From positions 65,410 to 129,409 of the forward strand of contig JADGJC010000059.1 of NCBI GenBank assembly GCA_027596075.1: a stretch of DNA of 64,000 nt, written 5' to 3'. Position numbers and translations under genes: made by a program. Source of the stretch: Rhizophlyctis rosea (taxonomy: Eukaryota; Chytridiomycota; Chytridiomycetes; Rhizophlyctidales; Rhizophlyctidaceae). The notes under the pieces were generated by a model. That model ran no database searches and had not been told where the DNA came from. It saw only the letters and a program-made list of their open reading frames with translations. Shown here piece by piece: positions 46,937-57,995 of the stretch (positions within the stretch are counted from its first letter, which is position 1; each line of letters begins with the position of its first letter).

Positions 46937-47184
46937 TACAACTTCTTATGCATTTGCTTCGAAGTGTGGGTTATGCTGAATTCGACCTTATAGTCTGAGC
47001 GATCTGCGGTCGTAAAATGCTCAAAAAGGAGCTGATTCTGCTGGATCCTGCCCGTTGTCTCTTCAAACCACATGATCATTTGTGCTAAACGGGTCATATT
47101 GAGCGCCGCCATCACACCACCACCGGCTTGGTAAACAATGTGAAGGAATTTGTAACGATCAACATGCATGAACCTTCGCAGCAA
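46937..47184 (-). other. Unrelated open fragment replacing the 5' part of F-box copy 5
   Basis: An 82-codon frame (MLRRFMHVDRYKFLHIVYQA at the start, MHKKL at the end) lies exactly where the missing 5' half of copy 5 should be. It does not resemble the F-box family and I recognise nothing in it. It may be the edge of an insertion or deletion. Confidence 0.3.
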
Positions 47185-47346
47185 TGTCCTAAAAAACGTG
47201 AAGAGCTTACATCATCGACCATGGAAGTCATCGCGCTATGAGCAGCTGATGCTTATGATATAATGCATCAAACAGGAAGTACACCGCCCGACTAGCTACA
47301 TACATGGACAAATCATGTCCACATGAACTAATCTGCAACTACCACG

Positions 47347-48557
47347 CTAAGGAGCCTTCGCTGACCTGACATTGCCGATAAAAATCACCCTCGGAATCTG
47401 AAATTGTTGGCTCGCCCTCCGAGCTTGCAGTACGAAAGGGGACACGCTGGTATGTTGTTGTGCATAGGAGTGTCCGCGTTTGTCCGCCGTTCCCGCGATC
47501 TCCAAACATACTTCCGTGCCAATGATCACCTCCTTCAACCTACTCTGCATCGTAAGCCCTATTTGCACTTGCCCATAATCCCAATCACGAAGGGTCGTGA
47601 ATTCGAAGCTTTCTAATCTGGAGGGAGTGCGGACGAGGATCGAACGGATGTCACTGCAGTGGAAAGGCTCGTTGGATATGAACATGCGGAAGGTGACGAG
47701 ATTGCGAAGCAGAGGCAGACATTGGAAGAAGAGGTCCTTAATCTTGTGGGTGTTGTAATGAGAGTAGTATGAGTCATGAAAACCGGAATCGATCGCGAGG
47801 TAGGTCAGTTGCTGGAGAGTGTTTGCCGGAATACTGAAAAGACATGTCGCCCAGCCCTTGCCTCTCCACCAAAAGATGTTCAAGCCTGGCTGGGTAAGAA
47901 AGTTCAGATTGATAGTGGTGGGTGTCCGTTGTTGCCGCCGATGTTTGGGATTTGTGCAGGCTCTAGCAATCAGATCAGCAGTCCTCTGTTCTAGGGGTCT
48001 GGTGGATGTGATTGACATATGCTGCAGGCGACCTAGATCGGCCGTCATCAACAATTTGCGAATCGACAAATGATTTTCGATCGCAGAGAGTTGGTCAAGG
48101 TCGAAATTGAAGGCGCGAACGGACTGGACGCGGATCGGGTTGTTCAAGAAAATGTCTAGTCCATCGCAAACAAAGTGGTGCTTCCTGTGATATGCGGACG
48201 ACCAGCCTCCAGGAGACGAAGCGTACAGCCATACGTCAAGACAGCTGCTCCCTCGTAGCCGCAAAGCCGTATCACGAAATGTTCTGCATACTGAGGTGAA
48301 ACAAACATTAAGTGCATTGCCAGATGAAGTGTTCGACTGAACTGCCCACCTTGCGCCAAATGCAACTCACACGGCAAACCGTTATTCGCCGCCCTTCGCA
48401 CCTGAGCAGCCTGAGACGGAACCCTTTTCACTTCACCAACGCGTGGTTGTATGAACTCGAAGATGTTCAAAAGGACGTGGTCTGGTAGCGCGGTGATGTA
48501 GCAGGGAGCGGGACAAAGTGCAGCAGTAGGGTGTTGATCGGGATCGGTGGTAGTCAT
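47347..48557 (-). pseudogene. F-box/LRR-like family, copy 6, internal deletion
   Basis: Exon 1 starts at 48557 (MTTTDPDQHPTAA) with CYITALPDHVLLNIFEFIQP. After an intron, exon 2 opens with TFRDTALRLRGSSCLDVWLY (about 48275) and stays open to the stop at 47347, ending FQIPRVIFIGN. It lacks about 90–100 residues present in the siblings: IARACTNPKHRRQQRTPTTI jumps straight to LNFLTQPGLNIFWW (about 47920–47990), skipping the blocks with LFENLA. The reading frame is kept, so the copy might still make a shortened protein with an intact F-box. Confidence 0.6.
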
Positions 48558-49285
48558 ACCGTCAGCATGTATAAGAGTGGCCCGAAGTGTCTGATATGAA
48601 GCCTGTGTGAAGTTTCAAGTGGAGAATTCAGTAGCTGAACTCAGCGCAGTCCAGAGTATTTTCACACGCAAGCGATGAAAGCGGTGGGTATGGCAGGTTT
48701 TGTTTTTGGCGCTGCCAGCAAGAGTAAATCCGGCTTTGCAAAGGTGGTGGGGCTCACCTGAATGGACAGACTTTATTGCTCGTATGGCGACCAAGACAGC
48801 GCAGAAATGACAGGATTGTAAGGCGTTAGAAGGACCAAGTAGAAGCTGATAGGTATGCAACGTGATCGGGAACGACAGGGGAATGGGGAAAGGAAGTGTG
48901 GGAAAGGAAGTGGGTAGGCTGGGTCCAGCGCGTCCGGATGTTTCTGACAGGGGCACTCATTTCACCTAATTAGGGTAAACTGCCTGCGCCTCAACAATGA
49001 GAAGGGAGCATGAACCTTTCCCCACCGGCAATATTCAATGGTGCAACCTACATGGTTTGGGGTTGCATCAAAGCCGAATATGGGGTGTGTAATTTGCTAA
49101 GGTGACCCCCCATTCATAAATCATAAATCGCAGCAGTTCCATTTTCCCGCTCTACCCTCTCTTCATCGTGTCCTCTCCCAATATATATAATTGTGCATTT
49201 AATTGGTTGACGGAAAAGTATGCAGTCTGAGGATATGAAAAGCACGCAGCGCGAAGAGGCATGCGCGCAGAATCCACCATGCACA
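48558..49285. other. 5' flank of F-box copy 6 with duplicated block
   Basis: No gene is seen. From 48956 the sequence (CTCATTTCACCTAATTAGGG, then CTGCCTGCGCC, then CAATATTCAATGG) parallels 51148–51260, marking the left edge of a duplicated segment. Confidence 0.5.
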
Positions 49286-49774
49286 TTAGTATGATGAGAA
49301 GTTCCTAACAGGATGGGTCTCCATCCTTCTTCTCGCCGCAACATACCACAACAATTTCGCCACCGCAGCACTTTCATCCGGCGGAGCAACCATAGTATCT
49401 CCGTCTGCTTCCAAAAGCTGGAAAAGTTCTGGAGTCTCTACATCTTCAGCATCAACAAAGTCTTCAACACCGATCACAGGCAGAATGTGGACCCAACCCG
49501 GATCTACTGTTCGAAATGTAAACCCGCATCTCCACCAATGCAATGAATCGATGCGACCATCAAGGTGGGTGGGAGACAGCAGGAACATCATTCGTGGTAT
49601 CTGGAAGCGAGATCGAACCGCACCACCGAGAGCGCCAACGAAGATGAAACTCGCTTTTGACAGATCTGTTATGGATGGATGTTCCCGCCAGTTTCCAGAT
49701 CGACCACCGATCTTTGAGGTGATCTTCTCCTCGATGTGGGCCATCCACTCAAAAGCACATTTCGTGACAGGCAT
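49286..49774 (-). pseudogene. Truncated copy of the NTase–dehydrogenase gene C-terminus
   Basis: The last 75 or so codons match the C-terminus of the large gene at 51543: RTVDPGWVHILPVIGVEDFV versus its RTVDSGWFRLRPVVGVDGFV, then AEDVETPELFQLLEADGDT with MVAPPDESAAVAKLL. The upstream part of this frame (CAFEWMAHIEEKITSKIG onward) aligns poorly. Nothing like the nucleotidyltransferase half is present. The 3' flank is shared with the full copy, so this is a partial segmental duplicate. Confidence 0.65.
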
Positions 49775-51542
49775 CGATATAGCTCGTCAAGCAAACACAT
49801 TCCCATATTGACCAAAATGTACAATTCTAACTAGTGCTGCGGTCTTTGCAATCAACACCTGCACAACAGTCCTTTGTGAAAAGCAAGAAGATTGGGATAG
49901 AAGCGCCTGAGTGCGAGTATATGGCGGATGCCGTGAAGTGCCGATACCAGAATAGTGTGGCACTTGTTCGTTATGCATGCAAGAGGGAGAAACGTTTCTA
50001 CCACGAAAATGATATTGCATATTAAGATTCGAAGAGTACATTCCTAAGTGAAGAATCGGCAACGCACCTCGCAGTGATTGAATGGGAGAATGCTGAACGA
50101 GACTTGTGACATTCGAACCCTGAAGACCGAGTAATGACATGCAAATGGAGAGAAAATGTTAGTATGAGTGATGAGAACCGGAAAGAATCATCAAAGTGTC
50201 GGGCTGAGCGGCCACATTGAGCGGAAGATCAGTGGCGGAACCCTCCACATCGCATGAAGTGCATGATACAGCCCTCGCACAGAGTTAACCGTAGTTTCTC
50301 CAGGTTTGCTCAATGGCGCAATCCCAGCAATAAGCTCACAGAAGGATATCTTTTGGTTGAGCGGAATATCAGTGGCGGATACCCAACAGATCGCATGATC
50401 TACCCTCGCCCAAGTTAACCGTAGTTTCTATGGGTTTACCCTCTTGCGCAGGTGCGAAAACCTAAACCGACCCAGCACGCCATCCGGCCTTACCTTGCTG
50501 GAGAAAGTCGCCGCTCGTGAGGTCGAGAAGTGAAGGGGGTGATGGTTCATTGTGCTTTGGAGCAGTCGGGATTATGGCTTTTGGATATTAGGAATGAATA
50601 TCGGCATTGGCCAATGCGGAAAGGAACAAATTAGATAATAGATATGGTGCAAAGAAGTGAAACGCGAGGGAACATCTGATTGATCGAAGGCGGGGAAAGT
50701 CAATGAAGGTTAATGAATTTAGGTCATGATTGAGGCCAAACCCCGACGCTGAAGATCGCGGGATTTCATAGGCTTAAAGGAACAACCCCATGGCCAGACC
50801 AGGAAGTGATTCTCAAGTCCTCGACCATATGTAGTCTACCTAAATCAATCATCACCAGAAAAAATGGTTTCTCGTTTTTGGGCATATCCTATAGAAGTTA
50901 CAGACGAACAAAAACCGAAATTGTCGGATCGTCCACTTGGACTCTATCAAACGTCAGCCCTCTTCCTTAATAGTGGTCGCGTTGCACAATTAGGCCCCGA
51001 ACACTTACTCCCTCCTGCTGCTCCATATCGACGTCCGAGTATATCGCGTGCACGACAGGTATGTGAAAGCGTGGGCATGGCTGCGTCCCTCCTGCCTGTG
51101 CTTGGACCGACTGGGTGAGTTGGGTGTCGTGTTTCGGACTTTGTCGCTCATTTCACCTAATTGGGGTAAATTACCTGCGCCACAATGTCGACCACACAGC
51201 TCTTGTGCTGTAAACCTTGTTCATCTATAATAGACAATATTCAATGGCGCAACTTGCAAGCCTTCTTATGCCCTTGGTTGGGATAGCATCAAAGCCTGGA
51301 ATTTGGGGTGTGAAAGTTGCAAAGATGACACCCGTTCATAATTCACAGAAGTTCCATTTCCCCGCTCTGCCCTCTCTTCATGCCTCTCACGGCCTGCCCT
51401 TCTCATAGTTTGTAGAATCGGCCATTGAATTGATGTACGGAAAATTTTGCAGTTTATTGATATAAAAAGCATGCAGCGGCATGAAGTATGTGTGCAGCAT
51501 CCACCATGCCGATTGATAAAATGCGGATTGCCCAGTAATCAG
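49775..51542. other. Gene-poor stretch with duplicated blocks
   Basis: No gene is supportable. It includes the 140-base tandem duplication listed separately and, from 51148, the copy of the 48956–49150 flank. Confidence 0.45.
50218..50460. repeat. Tandem duplication, about 140-base period
   Basis: The block 50218–50325 recurs at 50359–50460. Shared elements in order are GAGCGGAA(G/T)ATCAGTGGCGGA, ATCGCATGA, CCCTCGC, AGTTAACCGTAGTTTCT and the ending GCGCA. The copies differ by scattered substitutions and short indels. It is noncoding by appearance. Confidence 0.75.
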
Positions 51543-54500
51543 TCATTGCACTCCATCCCTTCTCCCACCCCTCGCCACCTGAACAGCACAATCCAACACT
51601 CTTCCCACCGCATCACATTCATCCAGCGGAGCAACCACGGTATCTCCATCTGCCTCCAGGAGCTTGAAGAGCTCTGGGGTCTCGGCATCTTCCGCATTCA
51701 CAAATCCATCAACACCAACCACAGGCCGAAGGCGGAACCAACCCGAATCTACCGTTCGGAGTATCACACCATTGGGTGGGGAGAAGCCTGACAAAAACGT
51801 TGCGAGAGCTTGTCGTGCCGCTTCAGTGTATGGTCGGTCATTGACACCTTCACCCAGCAGGGGTTGATACTGTTCTGCATCTCTTGTTGGCAGGATCGTG
51901 ACGACAGTTGGTGGTGGTTTCGTGTCTGAGCCCTGCGCGGTCGCTAGGTGGGCACATAATCGCGTAACCAGTGATGTTGGTGTCGTATACATTTCCTGCA
52001 TTACAGCCGCTGGTGACCCGCTATCAATGTCTGCGCCCTCATCTCCCTCCTGCTCATCCATTCCGCATAAGAAGGCCTGAATTCCCTCCTCACATGCTTC
52101 TTTGCGAAGTCTCCGTTCAGCTTTCTTGCACCTCTCCCGTTGATCCCCACCGACCCATTGCAGCGCACTGACAATGGCAAGATCAATCATCTTCCATCCC
52201 TTCTCGGTTGCAACCCAGGGCGTGAGCTTCCCAACAGCTTTCACCGGATCACCACCCATCTTGAAAACCCGTACATGCTCCTGCCAGGCCCCGGTCGGCA
52301 TCATAACAACCCTCCTAGCCGTCAGGTATGGAACCTGGCTCGTCATCAGCACATCCGCTCCGCTCCTTGCAAGCGTCACCGCAACCCGAAATGCAATGTT
52401 GTGTTCAGTCCCCGTCACTATACATCTAATACCACGAAACACTTGATCCTCTATAGTCGATGTGAGCTCCAGACGCTTGGCGTTGTTGACTGCGGTGCAA
52501 AGAGCACAAAAAGAAGGTTTGACAACTGGTGGGGCATCATAGAATACCCAATCTGGTGTGTTGAAAGTTACCGAACTTCTCGCTTCTGGATCAGTCGAGA
52601 GCACCAGATATTCCACATCAAAGTCCCCATCCTTGGCTTTCTCCACTTTGTTGTTGTTGGATGCACTCCGTACGACGCCCATCCTCCCCTGTCCACTCTT
52701 CTTGTCCAATAGCCCCTTTTCTTCACCAACCCAAGGGTCCCCATTTTCACGCAACACCGACCCACAACCATGACACTCCCCAAACACCTTATCCAACACT
52801 CTCCTCCTCCCATTCCTCGCCGCATCCCTCTCCCACTTCCACCCCACACCCGCCCACATCCTCCAAATCCTCCGATCACTCCCCTCACAAGAATGCCACA
52901 TCTTATCCTCCGTACAATAATTCTCCACCCACTCCCGGACATTGCGTGCAATGAACTCCTCAAACTTCCGAGATTCCGTAAACATCTTCGATGAGAAGGG
53001 CATGGCAAGACATGTGGGGTAACGGTCGGAGCATCTGTCACCTTCCGTAATAACTTTAAGCTTTGCGCGCATGTCGTCGATGGTGACTGTAGGGCCGTAA
53101 GCGATATCGGTCGGCGTGTAGTCGTGACCCGGTGGCTGGGAGGGGTCTGAAGGCGTTTGGATATAGCGTAGGACAGGATTATCATTGTCATCCACCACAG
53201 CGCATTCTTCGCCTCTTTGGGTCTTGGAACCAAAAGAACCAAGAATGGATCGTGTGCTGGGAGGTGGTAGTACATCGTGACGGCAAGGTGGAGGTGGATC
53301 CAAGGTGCTGATGGAAGGGCAGGAGCATGACTCAAAGTACACAGGTGTGAATCCTCTCTCGGCGTATTTGGCCATCCGCATTCTCCGGTTAGGATCTGAG
53401 ACGGAGAAATGGTCCACAAAATTTGTTCGGGTGTTAAATGCACGGACCGCGCGTCTGATGGTGGTCAATCAAGTGAACTTCAGTAAGAAACTTGATGTAT
53501 AAAACTCAACCATAATATCAACCAGACGGGAAATTATACACTTACTCTGTAGCAAACACATTCTCCCCATCCCACCAAACCGCCACACAATCCAAATCAA
53601 AGCCCTCAACGACCTCCTCCCCACACCTCAAAACAGGCAACATCAACTGCGTCTCCCTCAGAGGCCACAACCCCATAACCGAAACACTATTCGCCGTGCG
53701 AATCGTTGGCAAAATCCCCACCCTGCCTCTCACAGCCCACTTCAAAACATCACTCCATCCCTCCCCATCGTCAAATTTCCCTTTCAACTCCTCAACAAGC
53801 TGCTCCGTATCCTTCATATCCTTCACTCCCAGATGAGTCTCCCTCCACCACCCAACATGAAAATCATCCAACGCCTCCTCCACAACCCCTTCACCCCGCC
53901 CATTCATCCACGCCATATCCCCAATCCAACTATCACCCTTCCCATGCTCCCCAACAAACCGCTCCAAATCCACTTTCTTCCTAGCCTGCACAATCTCCCG
54001 ATGCAGCGCCGGAATGTTCCTCACAGCTTCATCAGGACTTCTCGAAGCCAGACAGAATATATCAATATCTGATGAAGCAAACCCCGATGGGGGTTGGTGG
54101 AGCCATTTGAATATCGCACGATCTGTTCGTAGGACTCGTGTTTTGATCGCGCCGGTGAATGATTCGATTACTTCGATTATTTCTGGTGGTAAATTTCCAA
54201 GCGTGTAGAGTATTTTACGGATGACCTGTTCTATGACGTATGGGCCCTGAACGTGGGGCGGCCAGGGCCTAAGGCAGGCGGTTATTGCTCCTCCCGTGAC
54301 GATGGCTTTATGCTTTTTGAGCGATTCGGATGGTATGGTGCCCATGGTAAAGATGTTGAGAGCCCGGCGGAACTGACTTATGGTTGGGACAACAGAGACT
54401 GTTCCGGGGAGGGGTACTGTTTCTGTCACAGGATGGTCCGCCGACTCAAATTCGTCAAACTCGGAATCCGATGACGGACTGGATGGGGTTGCCGGGATGG

Positions 54501-55316
54501 TGTATATAGGATGGAGGCGTTCTTCTTTTGTCAGTGACCGATATCGAAACCGTGGGTCCGCTGCACCAGTTGGGTTGTAAATGGGAAATGCTGGTTGGAG
54601 TGATGGTGTATGCAATGTGCAATCAGGTAACGAGTTTATGAGATTACGTGTGGTAGTTTGGAGGGATTGATGGAGGACATCAGCATTCGATAGGATTTTG
54701 GAAAGGAGTAGGTAGTCTTCATCGGGAAGGTAGAGAGTCAGATCCTATGCTTTGGCCCAGTGCACCACTATCAAACATAAAAGAGTTGCCACCAACCATT
54801 CTCATGGACAACAGCATCTTTGTTCTTGACCACTTTCCGAAGTAACGTGTCTACATCATCGTACCCCAGGACAACTTTTACCAATCCTCTAATGATGTTC
54901 CAATTCAAGCAACTCACAACACCCTCCAAGCTCTCAACACCGTCCGCGCGTGCCATAGCTTCCAACCGGATTGCTAGGGCACATATTCTGAAAACGTCAT
55001 TGGCAACCGACGAAGGCGTAAGAGACCCTGGTAGACCAACGCTTTGACATATACGCTGTGCGCGCGACGCGCATTCAGCAGTAAAAGAAGAACAGCTGGG
55101 GCTGATTCTTTTCAGGGTGGAAGAGGGCAGTCCAGAATGGGTCCTAGTGGACTTGGACGGTTTGACCGCTGGCACAGGAGGCGCCGACAGATCCCGTTTT
55201 TCCGACTCTACGGGATAAGTCCACTTTCGTCGTGCTGCCATTGTTGAGTTGAGGATTACGATGGACAAGTAGGTAGAGAGCAAGAACACGGTGAAGGGTG
55301 TTGTGGTTGTGGCCAC
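51543..55316 (-). CDS. Nucleotidyltransferase-like plus short-chain dehydrogenase-like protein
   Basis: Three exons join in frame: 55316 to about 54783, about 54750 to 53547, and about 53459 to 51543, giving about 1,200 residues. The middle part has a nucleotidyltransferase-like pattern: KAIVTGGAITACLRPWPP, later SSDIDIFCLASRS and FDLDCVAVWW, with the continuation RAVRAFNTRTNFVDHFSVSD and KYAERGFTPV typical of large uncharacterised fungal/amoebal proteins. The C-terminal third has a Rossmann-type opening (GIRCIVTGTEHNIAFRVAVT, SGADVLMTSQVP) and the RTVDSGW and VAPLDECDAVGRVLD motifs seen at the end of one short-chain-dehydrogenase group. The catalytic Tyr-x-x-x-Lys is not obvious, so activity is doubtful. 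The extreme N-terminus is hydrophobic; an internal start at MAARRKWTYP is equally possible. Function unknown. Confidence 0.65.
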
Positions 55317-55790
55317 GTCAGCTGCGGGCGCAGTCCCTTCTGATCACGTTCATGATGGGCCAAGAGCTGTTAGGACCCTATCTTATGTGTCGCCCCATTT
55401 CGCCATTCGGCATCTATCCAGACGACTGACTGACATGAGCTCATTCAAGTGTTCTGAGAAGGTGCTTGTTCAGACTCCTGACATGATTTCACATTCAAAT
55501 CCGCCATACAGTATGGGTCACAACACAATCAAAGGTTTGTGAACTGGATAACACTGGGCAATAATTCACAACATATCAACACCCATTCGAACCATAGTGT
55601 TTTACAAAAAAAGATCAACTTTCTTATCTAAGTGTACTGCACGGCTAACCAGAACCAGTGCATATATGCATTTCTAAACCCATTCAACTGAAGCCGATTA
55701 CCGGAATCGACACGACTAAGATATCCCTCCACCACACCTATCTACAAAAACCGACCACTCTAATCAAAACGCACCGCACCCCAAAACCCC
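55317..55790. other. Intergenic stretch
   Basis: Promoter of the NTase–dehydrogenase gene and 3' flank of the carboxylesterase gene; no gene is seen. Confidence 0.45.
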
Positions 55791-57995
55791 TTAACGACCA
55801 TCAAAGTAGTAAGTCAAAGAGTAGTTCAAGAACGCGCACTGAGGAACATCAACGAAGCCGCTGATCTTAGCGGGGTAGTCCAAGAGCGCAGCGGGGCCCT
55901 TAGTAGAAGAGACAGGGTTCCACTTCCCAGACTTCTGGACAGCACTCAACACATCAGTGTACTGCCGCGCCTTAAGGTACCACGTCTCGGGGTTGGGGTT
56001 TCCGTTCCTCATGAAGTTGGCAAAGTAGTTCATAGTAAGCTGGATGGTCTTCTGGTCGTTCGCATCACGGAGCGGGGAAAGGCCACCGAACACAGCCGGA
56101 AGGTCACCAGAGTGGACCTTGTAGTAAGGAAGGTTGGGGTTGCCGTTAGGGTATCCGGGGGTGACGGGTCCGGTGATGTCGAGGTTGTTGGGGTTGTAGG
56201 AGGGGGGACCATAGGCACGGACGGACTCGTAGTAGTAGGCCTTTTTGAATGCGCCAGTGACTGCGCCTGCATAGACGGTAGCTTGGTCAACGCAACGGAA
56301 GGTGCTGTCGGTGACGATGCGTTGGGAGACGTTGTAAGAGTCGGCAACGATGTCGCCGGTGTTGTAGAGAGGGAACAGACCGGAGTCGATGACCTTTTGG
56401 GCCCAGTTGCTGCCGATGTAGGTGTCGGCGGCCAAGCAGTCGAGCTCGGAGGTGCAGGTCTTGGAGTAGGCGTTGAAGGAGGCACCGTCGTTCTCAGCGA
56501 TACCGAAGATAACAGGAACATGTGCAGTGTTCTTGTTCTTGGAGGTGACGGTAAGGCGGGGAGTGACGACAATGGAACCATCCTGGACGACGTAACGGGC
56601 AACATTGGAGAAACCGGTAAGGTCACCAGGGTACTTGCGGAGGCAAGCAACTTGTTGAGCGACGGTGGTTTGGTTGCAGCCGGCTTGGGCGAAGATGTTC
56701 TGACCGGCAACGGCGTAGGATTGCTCAATGGTGTAGTAGTCACTGTAGGTGGTACCGTAGTTGCCTGTGGAGCCAAGAGTGACACCACCACCGAGGTTGG
56801 ACATAACAATAGCACCAGCGAACTTGCCGATCGCCTTGGGGGAACCGAGGAGGGTGCGGACGGAACCAGCACCAGCAGATTGACCGTTGATGGTAATCAA
56901 TCCGGGGTCTACGGTAGAGATACAAAATGATGAGCTTTCCACTCTTGCCATCTACACATCCAACAAACAAAAGCACACACCAAAATGCGTCAAATAACTT
57001 ACCACCACCAAACTTCGCAATGTTAGCAATAACCCAGTCCAACGCAACAATCTGGTCACCAATACCGTAGTTACCAGGCAAGACGCCAGGAACAGCAAGG
57101 AAACCGTGGGTGCTCAAACGGTAGTTGATGGTGACGGTGACAATGTCCTCACGGGAAGAAAGGTCACCACCATCGTACTGGGAACCAGAACCACCAGTAA
57201 ACCCTCCACCGTGAATCCAGAAGTGAACGGGACGGAGGTTGGCGGAGGAACCGGCTTTGGGGATGTAGGGGGTTTGGATGTTGAGGAAGAGACAGTACTC
57301 GCTGCCGGAGCCGTATCTGATTGAGATGAGTTAGCAATCAAGCCACATCACAACAGACGGAAATGCGCCAAACATGTAATTCAAAATACTCACTGGAAGC
57401 ATTGAGGTCCGGCCTTCGTAGCATCGTACGCAACACCCTTAGCCTTGTTCAAAGTAGAGTACGTCCACCTCTCAGTAAAGTTTCCATACGGGATACCCAT
57501 GAACCGGAACGACTTGGTGTCCCTGTACCCCGTGAACGTATTCCCACCCGACGCAACAGTAATCTTGTTCGACTCCGCAACAGTCCCAGTGGCACTCTGC
57601 GTACAAAGAACCGGAAGCTTCGTCTTCGCGCTCGTGCTGAGCTTAACATACTTCAATGGCTCCCCTTCATCCACCTCAACGATACCCTCATCATAGTAGT
57701 AGGCCCATCCTTTAGCATTAGTGTTGGAAGTGTAGGCGAGCTGGGCTTTGAAGTCGTCAGAGTGGGCTTTGAGGGTGCTTTGCGGGAGGAGCTTCTCGCC
57801 GAGGGAGGCGCATGCGGATGCGGCTGAGGAGTAAGGGAGGGAGTCGAGGAGGAGGGCGCCGGCGTGGTTTGCGGCGTCGGTGGAATTGAGGTCGTTTTGG
57901 TAGAGGAAGTTGATGGCTGTTGCAGAGTTTGAGACGGCGGGGAGGGCGGACGCCGCGCCGGCGAGGGCTGCGACGAGGAGAGCTTTGGTGGCCAT
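55791..57995 (-). CDS. Secreted type-B carboxylesterase/lipase
   Basis: Alpha/beta-hydrolase of the carboxylesterase type-B family. Exon 1 (57995 to about 57394) has a signal peptide (ATKALLVAALAGAASALPAV) and an N-terminal extension of about 130 residues before the first family motif, FRFMGIPYGNFTERW. Exon 2 (about 57316 to 57002) holds EYCLFLNIQTPYIP, HFWIHGGGFTGGSGS (oxyanion hole), then GNYGIGDQIVALDWVIANI. Exon 3 carries the nucleophile GQSAGAGS, an acidic residue candidate in GIAENDGASFNAYS, and the histidine in KVHSGDLPAVFGG, ending TYYFDGR at 55791. The catalytic triad is therefore complete. Codon use is strongly biased to C/G-ending codons, which suggests high expression. Substrate unknown. 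Confidence 0.88.

Noticed and set aside
56112..56930. 272-codon plus-strand frame
   Set aside because: It is the antisense shadow of the strongly codon-biased carboxylesterase; its Gly/Val/Asp-rich composition is an artefact of that bias.
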